Of a stretch of DNA of 64,000 bases, positions 26,224 through 36,170 are shown one piece after another (positions within the stretch are counted from its first letter, which is position 1; the number at the start of each line of letters is the position of its first letter). The stretch comes from Mariaggregatimicrobium sp964498785 (GTDB lineage Bacteria; Zhuqueibacterota; Zhuqueibacteria; Thermofontimicrobiales; Thiofontviventaceae): assembly GCA_964498785.1 (NCBI GenBank), contig CAZCJL010000012.1, positions 1 to 64,000 on the forward strand, given 5' to 3'. The translations under genes were made by a program, and so were the position numbers. The notes under the pieces are model-generated. The model was not told the origin of the DNA. It searched no databases and saw nothing but the letters and a program-made list of their open reading frames with translations.

Positions 26224-27411
26224 TCAGAATACCTGGCAAAGCAACCCCTTTAAATAATTTGCTTCTGGAAAATTAAGGGATGTTGGATGATCGGCTGATT
26301 GCGTGAGCCATTTTAAAATAATTGCCTCCCGCTCAGCGTCAAGAGCAGCATCGGCAACAATTTTTTGAAATAAATCGCGGGACATCAAGCCGGAACAGGA
26401 AAACGTCATTAATATTCCGCCAGGTCGAAGTAATTTAAGAGCAAGAAGATTGATATCTTTGTAACCACGGCTGCCGCGATTTAATTGGGTCTTGGAATCA
26501 ATAAATTTGGGAGGATCCAGAACAATGACGTCGAATTGGCGCCGTGAATCGCGAAATTTACGCAACTGAACAAATACATCAGCTTCCAGGTGCTCAATTT
26601 TATGTGCTTCAACGTCGTTTAAATTCATGTTTTTAATAGCCAGTTCAAGAGCTGCTGCAGAAGATTCTATATTTGTGACACGCTCGGCTCCAGCAGTAAT
26701 TGCATGTATTGCAAAGCTGTCTGAATAGGCAAAGCAATTCAATATCTCCCTGTCAGCCGAATAATCGGCAATTACATATCGATTGTCCCGTTGATCAAGA
26801 TAGAATCCGGTTTTATGTCCGTCGATTATATCGACGAGGAATCTGTTTTTCCGGTCCCTGATTTCGACAAGCTCTGGTGGCGTTTCACCGAAAAGTACAC
26901 CGGTTCTTTTGTCTAATTTTTCTTTCGCTCGTACATCAACATCAGAGCGTTCGTAAATTCCTTTACAGGGAACCAGTTCCTGCAAAAGGTTGACAATGGT
27001 CTCTTGCCAGAAATCAGCGCCAGTGGTAAGAAATTGACAGACCAGGTAATCAGAATACCGGTCCACAATGACGCCGGGAAGTCCGTCTGATTCGGCATGT
27101 ACGACGCGGTAACCAGTGATATCGTTTGTTATTGGGAGCGATTTACGAAAATGGATTGCTCGTTCAAGACGAGAGCGGAAGAAATCGGGGGTAATTTGCT
27201 CATTTTTATCAAATGTCCAGATGCGTACGATTATTTGAGAATGAGGTGAGTAAGATCCACGACCGAGAAACCGGCCATCGGAAGCAATTACATCAACAGT
27301 GTCACCAGACTGAGGATCGCCATTTGTTTTTGCAATAGCGCCGGAGAACACCCATGGATGGCGTCTTACTAGGGATTTTTCCCGTTTAGGTTTTAAAATA
27401 ATAGATTTCAT
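26224..27411 (-). CDS. RlmI-family rRNA cytosine-C5 methyltransferase
   Basis: The 395-residue SAM-dependent methyltransferase belongs to the RlmI/YccW family, which methylates C5 of a cytosine in 23S rRNA. The N-terminal PUA-like RNA-binding domain has VRRHPWVFSGAI. A linker follows, then a Rossmann domain with EILNCFAYSDSFAIHA, catalytic VLDPPKF and the downstream Cys in TFSCSGLM. No frameshift or missing motif is seen. The upstream promoter lies between this gene and the cold-shock gene. Confidence 0.9.
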   Translation of the reverse strand: MKSIILKPKREKSLVRRHPWVFSGAIAKTNGDPQSGDTVDVIASDGRFLGRGSYSPHSQIIVRIWTFDKNEQITPDFFRSRLERAIHFRKSLPITNDITGYRVVHAESDGLPGVIVDRYSDYLVCQFLTTGADFWQETIVNLLQELVPCKGIYERSDVDVRAKEKLDKRTGVLFGETPPELVEIRDRKNRFLVDIIDGHKTGFYLDQRDNRYVIADYSADREILNCFAYSDSFAIHAITAGAERVTNIESSAAALELAIKNMNLNDVEAHKIEHLEADVFVQLRKFRDSRRQFDVIVLDPPKFIDSKTQLNRGSRGYKDINLLALKLLRPGGILMTFSCSGLMSRDLFQKIVADAALDAEREAIILKWLTQSADHPTSLNFPEANYLKGLLCQVF

Positions 27412-27604
27412 TTTTGTACTTTCAAGATAAGTGTTTTATAAAATATAATCAATAAATTTTAATGTTTCAAGTAAATTATTTTTAAAGAAGAACAACGATA
27501 AAATAAAGAAGACTATGATGATAAAAATTTCAAAAATTGAATAAAAGAAAAATAGAGATTTAATTGATGAATATACGCGGATAATAAAATAAGTGGATTT
27601 ATAC

Positions 27605-27641
27605 TGAAAAAGAAAACCCTGGTTTGAATGACCAGGGTTTT
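27605..27641 (-). terminator. Rho-independent terminator of the cold-shock gene
   Basis: Read on the minus strand, AAAACCCTGG pairs perfectly with CCAGGGTTTT (plus-strand arms 27613-27622 and 27632-27641) around a 9-nt loop, followed by CTTTTT. It lies about 20 bp beyond the csp stop. Confidence 0.9.
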
Positions 27642-27659
27642 GTAATAAGCAGCTCTTAC

Positions 27660-27860
27660 TTATACTACTGATACGTTGGTTGCCTGCAGGCCTTTGGGGC
27701 TTTGTTCAACTTCAAACTGAACTTGCTGACCTTCTTCAAGTGTTTTGTACCCATCGCCGTTGATAGCTTTGTAATGGACAAATACATCATCACCAGCTTC
27801 TCGAGTGATAAACCCATAACCTTTAGAACCGTTGAACCACTTGACTGTTCCTTTTTCCAT
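27660..27860 (-). CDS. CspA-family cold-shock protein
   Basis: The 66-residue single OB-fold protein binds single-stranded RNA and DNA. It opens MEKGTVKWFNGSKGYGFI, with RNP1 KGYGFITRE and RNP2 DVFVHYKAI. I use the ATG at 27860, with GAGG upstream, rather than a longer frame from 27956 whose extra 32 residues match nothing in the family and probably belong to the leader. A long untranslated leader would be normal for cold-inducible csp mRNAs. It is monocistronic with its own terminator. Confidence 0.95.
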   Translation of the reverse strand: MEKGTVKWFNGSKGYGFITREAGDDVFVHYKAINGDGYKTLEEGQQVQFEVEQSPKGLQATNVSVV

Positions 27861-28437
27861 GGAAAAATACCTCATAAAAAATATATCTGTTACGTACACT
27901 TGTGTTTTTGAACTGTTCCGGGCAAAAAAAAATCGCTTCGAATAGTGGCACGACACTATTCCCCACGATTTCTATTATGTTGCTATTGCATTGATTTTTA
28001 AAATATTCATTACCAAAAACAGAAAAAAGAAAACAGTGTACAATTAATTAACTTTCAAATATATGAAATATAAAACAAAAAAGCAAATATTTTTTTGAAT
28101 TTTTCTATCTTGCGTTATTCCGAAGACATTTAAAACAGACTGTTGCGTAAAAATGGTCTCTTATTCAGTAAGCGAATCAATTATTTTCGAAGATTCTTAA
28201 ACGAAAATAGAGATTAAAATATATTTTTCAACGCAGACAGCCTTTATCTATTGTCCATAAAAACCTGCCATCGATCTAATATATTGTTGTTATATAGCAT
28301 TACAAAGCTGTGTTGTGTTGGTGTTAAGCCCATAGGATAGGCTGTTTATATAATTAACTTTCCGCCATTGCCGGATTAAGTCATTGAAAGTTTATTTCGA
28401 ACAAATGTTTTATACGACGCATTCGTTTAAGCAATAC
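27861..28437. other. Intergenic region (577 bp) with csp leader and promoter
   Basis: The part next to csp should contain its promoter and leader, including a T-rich run near 27926-27936. The rest, toward the end of the VWA/DUF11 gene at 28438, is AT-rich without a convincing frame, RNA gene or strong terminator. Confidence 0.45.
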
Positions 28438-31400
28438 TTAGCGTACAATCAGTAATTTTTTCCATGCATTTTGAACTTTAGATCGCATTGTGATAATATA
28501 AACCCCACTTCCGATTTTTTTTCCATCCTGGATATGCCCATACCAATTGTAAGTATTCCAGCCTGCTGTAAATTGAGTTTCAGCTAATGTTGAAATTTTG
28601 ACGCCAGCAATATCATAAATTTCCAACTGGACTTCGGAATCTGTTATAAGTTTAAATTTAATTTCCAGGTTGTTGTCCTGATCTGGCCGAAAAATATTTT
28701 TATCGAAATTCAGTATTCCGTCATCAAGTACATTTACGACAACACGAGCAGATTTAGTAATACCAGTTGAATCGGTAGCAAGTAACTCGAACGTCATTTG
28801 TTCCTGAACCTCCTGAGTATATAGACGCGTAACGATAAACAGTGGCTCCACCTCTGTCACGTGATCAGCTTTCAGAGGCGTTGAATTAATAAATTGATCG
28901 GCATACGTTGAATCAATGCTTCCATTTGCAAAATGAACCCAAATATCCCAGCTTTGCACAGAAATCGACGTTTGTGCTTCAATACGAACTTTTTCTCCCA
29001 CATTCACAGTTGACGGTACTGCTGTAATCGAAGGCTCCCAATCAACGGGTGGCAAAATCTGGGTTTCTATTGCATAAACAGTATCAGCGGAAATATTATT
29101 TTCCGATGTTGTGTCTTTTGCAGCGATTATTTCACAGATATTAATCAATGGATACGGTGTATAGGGAAGTGTTTCAGATACCACTAATTGAAACGAAATT
29201 AAGGTTGAATCGCCACTGTCCAGTGAACCGATCTGCCAAAAAAGAGTATCTTTTGCTTGATCTGAAATGGCTGGATTTATTTCCGAAATCGCTATAAATT
29301 CTGGCAAATGGTTCCGAACAACAACATCATGGGCTATTGCCGGACCATTATTCACAATTGACAAATCATACCTATAATGTTCATTCCGTACTACTGCCGG
29401 CTTTATTTTGCCGGAAATTTCGATGGTTGTATCAGTCACCACATGTTGTTTTACAAAAAGATCATAATTATCGCTCGGTGTTGGTTCAGAATGATGAATT
29501 ACCAATAATGTATCCATTGAAACATTATTTCCCTGTGATGAATCATTCGTTGCAACAATTAGTGCCGAGTTTATTAATTCATCGAGGGATTCGGGCGATT
29601 TTGGACTGAGATGTAATTTCACAGCAATATTAACCACCTGCTGTGGAATGATTTCCTCAATATGCCATTTAAGTGACTCATTAGTCATTGTTTGTGCTGG
29701 TAGTGACATTTCAACGGCGTGCACAGAATCAGGTAAATTCAAAAATAGACTAACAGAATCCGCTGTATTTTGACCGATATTTCGAATAACTAAATTATAA
29801 TCATAAATATCCCCTGGCTTCAATGCATTAACTGGTTTTCCTTTTATTATGACAACGGTGTCGGTTTTGACGATAGTTTTCAGATCAAGGTCAGTTAAAC
29901 CTTTTTCAATATTATTATACCGGATTGCATAAGCTGTTGTAATAAAGCGATTGTTGCTTGTTAAAGAATCGTTGTCCGCAACTACTTCGCAAGCGCTGAG
30001 CAACGGATATGGGGTGAATGGCAGAGTGTCAGTAACTTTTGCCTGAAAAGCGACTTTAATTGAATCTCCGCCCCTTAAAGAATCGAATTGCCAGAAAAGA
30101 GAATCTGAGGTCTCTTTTGACGGAATTTGACTAAAGTCAGAGACATTGACAGAGTCCGGAATGTTATTTAGAAGTTGAATATTATACGCTGTTTCGTGGC
30201 TCTCGTTTCGAAGAAGAATTGTGTAAAAATATCTGTTACCGATAAATACAGCCGGCACAGTCTCGCCGGATAAATTAATCATCATATTTGTCGATACGGA
30301 TTGAATAATTGAAACATCGGTGAGAGCCGGCTCAACAGGTTCTTCTGCTTTTTTCTCTAGGCCATAAACTAATGTCTCAGTACGATTATTACCTCCGAGT
30401 GTGTCATATTCAGCATTTAATTCGCAGGTATTAATAAACGGAAACGGAAGGTATGGCAACGAATCAGTAGATGTTGCTCTAAATGAAATTAAAATAGAAT
30501 CTCCTGCAGTTAGTGAATCAAACATCCAAAGGATAGAATCTCTCTCTTGAATGATCGGAACAAACGAGGTCTCGGAAATCATGACAGAATCCGCGATATG
30601 GTTGACAACTGTTAAATTACGGGCAGTTACAGGTCCAAAATTTTTAATTTTCAAAAAATATTGATAACTTTCTCCTTGTAATACTGCCGGAAACTTCACC
30701 CCTGTTAATTCAATGACTGTATCAGTTTCTGTGTGTTGTGAAATAGCAAGGTCGTAATTAATTCTCGGTTCTGGTATCGAATGAATGACATGAATCGTGT
30801 CGCTTGCCAGGTTATTTGTCAGTAGAGAATCATTATCCACAATCAGTTGTGCTGAACTAATTAATTTAATTAGTTCTGTTGGGATGTTGCGACCGAATTT
30901 CACATTGACCTGAATATTTAACTGCTGTTGCGGATCAAGTTCGTCAATATGCCATTCAAGCACGTCTTTCCCGACAATTTTAGCGGCAGGCACAGACGCA
31001 TCAATTAGCTGAACAGAATCAGGTAGGTTAAAAAATACAGTCATGGAATCTGATTGAATCAAACCTAAATTACGAATCGCTAATTGGTAGCTATATTCGT
31101 CATTCGGATTTACTGCTTTTAATGTATCGTCTTTTATGACCTTAAATGTATCTGTTTGAGATGTGAGTAACAGTTCTATGTCTGTAAATGCCGGTTGTTT
31201 TGTTTTTCGTTCAATCGCATAAATAGTTAACCATGAAATATTGTTTTCCGCCAGGGTATCGTTTTTGGCGATAACGCGACAGGTATTAACGAGCGGAAAT
31301 GGATAAACGGGTAATGAGTTGAATACATGAGCCTCAAATGATATTTGAACGGAATCTCCTGACAAAAGAGAATCGACTTGCCAGAAAAGCGTGTCTCTGT

Positions 31401-33138
31401 TTAAGACAGAGGGCGCAGGATTTATATTGAAAACAGAAACAGAATCTGAAAAAATATTCTGAACCTCAAACTGGTAGGCTGTTCCCGGACCGTAATTTTT
31501 GATATTTAACGTATATGATAAGCTATCTCCCTGCAAAACAGCCGGGAACGTGAGGCCTTCAATTTCAATTGTTGTATCTGTATCTGCCAATTGGCTGAGA
31601 GATAGGTCATAATTTTCTGGTATTTTAGATTTTTCGGGATGAATAATTCCCACTGTGTCTGTAACAACATCTCGTTCGTAAAGCGTATTATTTGCAGTAT
31701 ATAGTATTGCTTCGCTCGATAATGTCTCTAACTCCTGTGGTACCTCTGATGCAAGTTGTACGGAAACTATTATATGTTCAGATCGACTGACCTGGAAAAT
31801 AGGAAATTTCCAAACAAGAGAATCCTTGTTGATTTCGATCGGTTGAATTGAAGCGTCGATGAAACGAACAGAATCGGGTAAGTGTTGCACCAATGTTACA
31901 TCTTTGGCGTAATACTGACCGATGTTTTCAATGGTAAGATTATATTCGTACATTTCGCCGGGGCGAATTGCATTTAGAGTATCCGGTTCAACAATGATTG
32001 TTGTGTCTGTTTTTGAACTCATATCCAGAGTCAAATCAGTTGACATATCATCTGGTGGGCCACCAACATAATAGAATCCTCTGCCTTTAGCAAACCGATT
32101 CTCAAAATAAGCTTTTACATCAACAACCCGCCATGTTCGGTTAAATTCCGGATCCGGGCTTGCATGCGCCATGACGTAAAAATTTTGAATGGCCTTGTAA
32201 AGTTGGCTATAAATATCTGTAATAGAGATATTGACTGTTGTTTTCAAAAAAAGACCGCCAGTCATTAAAGCAATATGTTTTAATGTGTCCGTATTTGCCG
32301 AGTCATTGAATGCAATGGTGTATATTGGAATATTATGTGCCCGGGCGCTGTCGATAACAGCTTTTGCCGAGTGTTCCGGTTTTGAACTATTGTCTTCGCC
32401 GTCTGCATAAACAACAATTCCCCTTCTGCCACTCGCAGATTTTGTTCCGCGAATAGCGAACATTAATGCCTCATACAGAGCTGTTTTACCTCTTGATTGA
32501 GCAGCTTCCACAATGTCGGTTAGCCTGGTTTGATCGTTAGTCATTGTCTGATAGGCTTTTATTTCATGATCAAACACAACAACGCCTGCGCTATCCACTG
32601 GACGCATTCCATGGATAAAGCTAAGAACAGCGTTTTTGGCGTCTGCAATTGCTTTCTTCATACTATAGCTTGCGTCCATGACTAACATTGTGCTGGTCGG
32701 GAAATTCATATTGGCACGGATTTCAGTGAATAGCGGCTTTGGAATTTGATGATAAGTGTCAGGATTATTCGGAGTTAATGGATCATGTTCATGATATTCA
32801 AGAACAGGTTGCCAAATTTGCGAGATAGGCCTCCCGTTTTCCGCAATATCAGTTACTCCAAGCCAATTTGATGTGTCTGCAAGACCAGTAACAATTATCT
32901 TGTTAAAACTGTCCAGGACAGAAATTGTGGAAATTACAGGATAAGGAAAATGTCCTGAAAGGCCGCGTAAGTTGATTTCTTCGTTAATCGAAATATTGTT
33001 AATACAAATAAGTACATTGTCTGCCATTACTTGCTGAGAATATGAATTCTGTGCATAGATGGCCAGGGGAAGAAAAATAATTACAAAGAAGAAAACACGT
33101 AACGGTCTACGAACTTTGATTAAGGGGGCGAGACTCAT
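28438..33138 (-). CDS. Giant secreted VWA/DUF11-repeat protein with FlgD-like C-terminal domain
   Basis: The 1566-residue protein starts with a signal peptide (1-30, ending AIYAQN). A von Willebrand A domain (about 148-325) has the MIDAS motif DASYS (155-159), which is metal-competent. From about 367 to 1395 there are seven DUF11/CARDB-like beta repeats of about 150 residues. They fall into two subtypes: A, ending in a HVIH-type segment before YDL, and B, beginning YDL with PAVLQG and ending in YAIE. The order is A-B-A-B-B-A-B. After another beta domain, the last 85 residues form a FlgD-like/sorting-type domain (LEIYDIAGVKIS, WYGHIQDGKKIGSGVYI). It is presumably exported to the cell surface and acts as an adhesin or structural stalk. 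Adhesin function is inference. Confidence 0.88.
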   Translation of the reverse strand: MSLAPLIKVRRPLRVFFFVIIFLPLAIYAQNSYSQQVMADNVLICINNISINEEINLRGLSGHFPYPVISTISVLDSFNKIIVTGLADTSNWLGVTDIAENGRPISQIWQPVLEYHEHDPLTPNNPDTYHQIPKPLFTEIRANMNFPTSTMLVMDASYSMKKAIADAKNAVLSFIHGMRPVDSAGVVVFDHEIKAYQTMTNDQTRLTDIVEAAQSRGKTALYEALMFAIRGTKSASGRRGIVVYADGEDNSSKPEHSAKAVIDSARAHNIPIYTIAFNDSANTDTLKHIALMTGGLFLKTTVNISITDIYSQLYKAIQNFYVMAHASPDPEFNRTWRVVDVKAYFENRFAKGRGFYYVGGPPDDMSTDLTLDMSSKTDTTIIVEPDTLNAIRPGEMYEYNLTIENIGQYYAKDVTLVQHLPDSVRFIDASIQPIEINKDSLVWKFPIFQVSRSEHIIVSVQLASEVPQELETLSSEAILYTANNTLYERDVVTDTVGIIHPEKSKIPENYDLSLSQLADTDTTIEIEGLTFPAVLQGDSLSYTLNIKNYGPGTAYQFEVQNIFSDSVSVFNINPAPSVLNRDTLFWQVDSLLSGDSVQISFEAHVFNSLPVYPFPLVNTCRVIAKNDTLAENNISWLTIYAIERKTKQPAFTDIELLLTSQTDTFKVIKDDTLKAVNPNDEYSYQLAIRNLGLIQSDSMTVFFNLPDSVQLIDASVPAAKIVGKDVLEWHIDELDPQQQLNIQVNVKFGRNIPTELIKLISSAQLIVDNDSLLTNNLASDTIHVIHSIPEPRINYDLAISQHTETDTVIELTGVKFPAVLQGESYQYFLKIKNFGPVTARNLTVVNHIADSVMISETSFVPIIQERDSILWMFDSLTAGDSILISFRATSTDSLPYLPFPFINTCELNAEYDTLGGNNRTETLVYGLEKKAEEPVEPALTDVSIIQSVSTNMMINLSGETVPAVFIGNRYFYTILLRNESHETAYNIQLLNNIPDSVNVSDFSQIPSKETSDSLFWQFDSLRGGDSIKVAFQAKVTDTLPFTPYPLLSACEVVADNDSLTSNNRFITTAYAIRYNNIEKGLTDLDLKTIVKTDTVVIIKGKPVNALKPGDIYDYNLVIRNIGQNTADSVSLFLNLPDSVHAVEMSLPAQTMTNESLKWHIEEIIPQQVVNIAVKLHLSPKSPESLDELINSALIVATNDSSQGNNVSMDTLLVIHHSEPTPSDNYDLFVKQHVVTDTTIEISGKIKPAVVRNEHYRYDLSIVNNGPAIAHDVVVRNHLPEFIAISEINPAISDQAKDTLFWQIGSLDSGDSTLISFQLVVSETLPYTPYPLINICEIIAAKDTTSENNISADTVYAIETQILPPVDWEPSITAVPSTVNVGEKVRIEAQTSISVQSWDIWVHFANGSIDSTYADQFINSTPLKADHVTEVEPLFIVTRLYTQEVQEQMTFELLATDSTGITKSARVVVNVLDDGILNFDKNIFRPDQDNNLEIKFKLITDSEVQLEIYDIAGVKISTLAETQFTAGWNTYNWYGHIQDGKKIGSGVYIITMRSKVQNAWKKLLIVR

Positions 33139-33681
33139 AGAACCACCCTTTCTTTGTTTGATCCATGTTGCAAGGTTTTATTTTATCAATACCTAAATAG
33201 AATATATATTGCGTAAAAATAGTATTATTAAAATATAATAACAAATAATATAATTAAAGTCAAGTTATAATTACAAATATATATAAATAACTTCTAAATA
33301 TATGATATAACAATAATAGTATTAAAAAATGACTATTTTTTATCCTGCATTATTCACAAATCGTGCCACAGAAGCACAGAGAAACAACAACGTGTGTGCA
33401 CATTACTTTTCAAAATGAGTTAAGAAAAATTCGAGTTACTATTGTTTGCGTAACGTTTTGAAAATAAAAACTCTGTGTATTCTGAGCCTCTGTGGCGATG
33501 ACTTTTTAAGGTTATTTAAAAGCTGAATAAGTCTTGGAAAATTAAAAATCATTTCTTATATTTAAATTTTTAATATGATACATGTATTTAAAAAACCTTT
33601 CACTGGTTGAGATTATGTTGTTATTTTGATTGTCTTTTAATCGTTTTTAGAGATTATAATTCCTTGACGGAGATAAAATAG
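33139..33681. other. Divergent intergenic region (543 bp)
   Basis: It separates the leftward VWA/DUF11 gene from the rightward antiporter gene and must hold both promoters. The part at 33180-33350 is very AT-rich. An imperfect long inverted repeat occupies 33361-33500 (separate entry). No gene or RNA is evident. Confidence 0.5.
33361..33500. repeat. Imperfect 140-bp inverted repeat
   Basis: The outer arms are GTGCCACAGAAGCACAGAG near 33363-33381 and, inverted, the stretch 33471-33499 (CTCTGTG...GCCTCTGTGGCG). The inner arms TTTTCAAAA (33407-33415) and TTTTGAAAA (33456-33464) are exact complements, with similar spacing from the outer arms (about 40 bp on each side). The arrangement looks like a decayed hairpin or MITE-type element. 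It has no coding capacity. Confidence 0.5.
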
Positions 33682-35499
33682 ATGTCTGAATATGTCATAA
33701 TTAGTCTTGGCAGTATTTTAGTTATAGGAATTGGCGCCCAATGGCTATCTTGGCGGTTACGGTTCCCGTCCATAGTATTTTTAATGATCTTTGGGTTTAT
33801 CGCTGGCCCGGTAACCGGAGTTCTTCACCCAGATCAATTAATGGGCGAATTACTGTTCCCGCTGGTTTCCATTTCGGTTGCCATTATCTTATTTGAAGGC
33901 GGAATGACATTACGCCTTGATGAGTTGCGTAGCATCGGCAAGGTAGTTGTGTTACTTATCTCTGTCGGCGCGCTAATAACATGGTCAATAACAACACTGG
34001 CTGCGATCTATCTTTTAAAATTACATTGGGAAGTTGCCATTCTGTTGGGGGCAATTCTGGTGGTTACAGGTCCCACAGTTATTGGGCCGCTGCTGAGGCA
34101 CATTCGTCCCACTGAAAAAGTAGCGGATATTTTGAAGTGGGAGGGAATCATCATCGACCCGATTGGCGCGATATTGGCGGTACTCGTTTTCGAAGCCATT
34201 CTTGCGGGGGAAGCGTATCAGGCTGTGACTGTCATTTTACTAAGTATTTTGAAAACTGTTTTTTTAGGTGGATTGATCGGCCTGGCATTCGCTGGCCTTT
34301 CTTTATTCCTACTACGGAAATTCTGGTTACCAGATCATCTCCAGGTCCCGACGATATTGACGTTTGTTGTAACAGCATTCGTGATTTCCAATATGGTTCA
34401 GGAAGAATCCGGCCTGCTGGCTGTTACGCTAATGGGTGTTGTCCTTGATAATCAGAAAATAGTGTCTGTAAAGCATATCGTTGAATTTAAAGAAAATCTC
34501 CGGGTGCTAATTATTTCCGTTTTATTTATATTATTGTCAGCCAGGCTTCAACTAACTGATATAATAGATTTTACGACAAATAAAATATTATTCATGGGAG
34601 CGCTTATTGTAATAGCCCGGCCGTTAGCCGTATTTATTTCCACATTGAGCACAGATTTACAATTCCGTGAAAAATTATTTATTTCATGGATGGCGCCTCG
34701 CGGAATTGTCGCTGCCGCGGTTTCTTCTATATTTGCTTTTAAATTAGCAGATATCGGGCTTCCGGGAACCGAATATCTAGTACCGATAACATTTCTAGTC
34801 ATTGTTACGACGGTGGTTTTGTATGGACTTACATCTTCACCCGTTGCGCGGTTGTTAAAAGTTGCTCAATCAAATCCCCAGGGAATTTTGTTCATCGGGG
34901 CACAGGAATGGAGCCGAAACATGGCAAATGAGTTACAAAAAAATGGTTTCAAAGTTGCTATGATCGACACTAACCGCAGTGATATAAAAAAAGCATGCAA
35001 AGCAGGTATCCCCGCCTATTTTGAAAGTGTTTTGTCCGAAGATATTTTTGAAATACTTCCATTAAATGGCATTGGCCGGTTGGTTGCTTTAACGCCGAAT
35101 GATGAAGTAAATTCCCTGGCTGTTCTTCATTTTGATGAAATTTTCGAGCGGAATCAACTTTATCAATTACCATCTGTAACTGATGAAAAAGGCAGTGAAA
35201 AGAATTTGCCACCATTACATCTGCGCGGGCGCTTTTTATTTAGCACGGATCTTCATTTTTCTAATTTTAATCAGCGCTTTTTCTCTGGCGCTACCATTAA
35301 ATCAATTCAATTAAAAAAAGAATTTGATTATAAAAAATTCCTTGATTCTTATGGCGAAAATACTATACCTTTGTTTTTAGTTCAGGATGACAAATATCTG
35401 GAAGTGTTTACCACTGATACTATGCTTGAGCCAAAACCGGGAGACATAATTATCGCTTTAATAGATTCAATTAACAAAGATAAATTAAAGGAAAAATAA
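33682..35499 (+). CDS. CPA1-type Na+/H+ antiporter with C-terminal nucleotide-binding domain
   Basis: The 605-residue membrane protein has about 12 helices in residues 1-390, with the NhaP-type motifs FEGGMTL, VTGPTVIGPLLR and EGIIIDPIGAI; the last contains the ion-binding acidic region. The C-terminal 200 residues are a cytoplasmic RCK/TrkA-N-like Rossmann domain (GILFIGAQEWSRNMANELQ) and a TrkA-C-like end (EPKPGDIIIALID), a common regulatory extension. It exchanges cytoplasmic Na+ or K+ for protons. GGAG lies upstream of the ATG. The next gene starts 11 bp later. Ion specificity cannot be read from sequence. Confidence 0.9.
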   Translation: MSEYVIISLGSILVIGIGAQWLSWRLRFPSIVFLMIFGFIAGPVTGVLHPDQLMGELLFPLVSISVAIILFEGGMTLRLDELRSIGKVVVLLISVGALITWSITTLAAIYLLKLHWEVAILLGAILVVTGPTVIGPLLRHIRPTEKVADILKWEGIIIDPIGAILAVLVFEAILAGEAYQAVTVILLSILKTVFLGGLIGLAFAGLSLFLLRKFWLPDHLQVPTILTFVVTAFVISNMVQEESGLLAVTLMGVVLDNQKIVSVKHIVEFKENLRVLIISVLFILLSARLQLTDIIDFTTNKILFMGALIVIARPLAVFISTLSTDLQFREKLFISWMAPRGIVAAAVSSIFAFKLADIGLPGTEYLVPITFLVIVTTVVLYGLTSSPVARLLKVAQSNPQGILFIGAQEWSRNMANELQKNGFKVAMIDTNRSDIKKACKAGIPAYFESVLSEDIFEILPLNGIGRLVALTPNDEVNSLAVLHFDEIFERNQLYQLPSVTDEKGSEKNLPPLHLRGRFLFSTDLHFSNFNQRFFSGATIKSIQLKKEFDYKKFLDSYGENTIPLFLVQDDKYLEVFTTDTMLEPKPGDIIIALIDSINKDKLKEK

Positions 35500-35510
35500 A
35501 TTCCGGAGGG

Positions 35511-36170
35511 ATGTTGAAAATAATTGCTTTTAACGGAAGTCCGCGTCGTCGGGGAAATAGTTCATTATTGCTTCAACATTTGTTAGCAGCAGCTCATGAA
35601 GCTGGAGCCGATGCAGAAGAAATTATTGCAGATGAGGCGAATGTAAAATTTTGTCGAGGGTGTTTAAGATGTAATCTTGCAAAAAGATGTGTTATTAAAG
35701 GAGATGATTGGGAAGAGATAAGTCAAAAAATCATTGAATCAGATGCACTCATTTTTGCTTCACCGGTTTATTTTCATCATCTTTCTGCTCAATTAAAAAA
35801 AATTCTTGACCGATTCCGTTCATTTATTCACGTTAGAATAACAGAAAATGGGTTGGTGCACACACCCTGGAAACTTTGGCAAAAAAAAATTGTATTAATT
35901 TTATCACTTGGATCGCCCATGACTGATGACACTATTCCGATTGTTGATTTGTTCACATTTTTAACAAATGAGCTTGGTCCTGAAAATTTACTGGAAACAA
36001 TTATTGGGACACGTCTTGCTGTGCCTGGCCAGGTAATGATGTCCAAAAGCCAGCTTCAGGAGCTTTATCCGAAACTTGAATTGCCAGTTGAGCTTGTTGA
36101 TTCGGATTATAAACAAAATCAAGACCTCATCAAAAACTGTGTAAGTATTGGTAAAAAATTAGGCACTTAA
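35511..36170 (+). CDS. Flavodoxin-fold NADPH-dependent FMN reductase family protein
   Basis: The 219-residue protein opens with the FMN-phosphate loop NGSPRRRGNSSLLLQHLL. It has Cys residues in CRGCLRC around residues 49-55, as in iron-sulfur flavoproteins, and the second flavin loop ASPVYFHHLSAQLKKILDR. It is probably a cytoplasmic flavin oxidoreductase. GGAGGG touches the ATG at 35511, so the TTG at 35514 may be the real start. It is coupled to the antiporter gene. The substrate is unknown. Confidence 0.85.
   Translation: MLKIIAFNGSPRRRGNSSLLLQHLLAAAHEAGADAEEIIADEANVKFCRGCLRCNLAKRCVIKGDDWEEISQKIIESDALIFASPVYFHHLSAQLKKILDRFRSFIHVRITENGLVHTPWKLWQKKIVLILSLGSPMTDDTIPIVDLFTFLTNELGPENLLETIIGTRLAVPGQVMMSKSQLQELYPKLELPVELVDSDYKQNQDLIKNCVSIGKKLGT

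Noticed and set aside
27861..27956. N-terminal extension of 32 residues on the cold-shock protein
   Set aside because: The family starts at MEKGTVKWF, GAGG precedes that ATG, and the extra sequence matches leader DNA rather than protein.
28938..32040. Repeats in this stretch as a CRISPR or tandem DNA repeat
   Set aside because: They are about 450-bp coding repeats conserved at protein level (DUF11-like), not short direct repeats with spacers.
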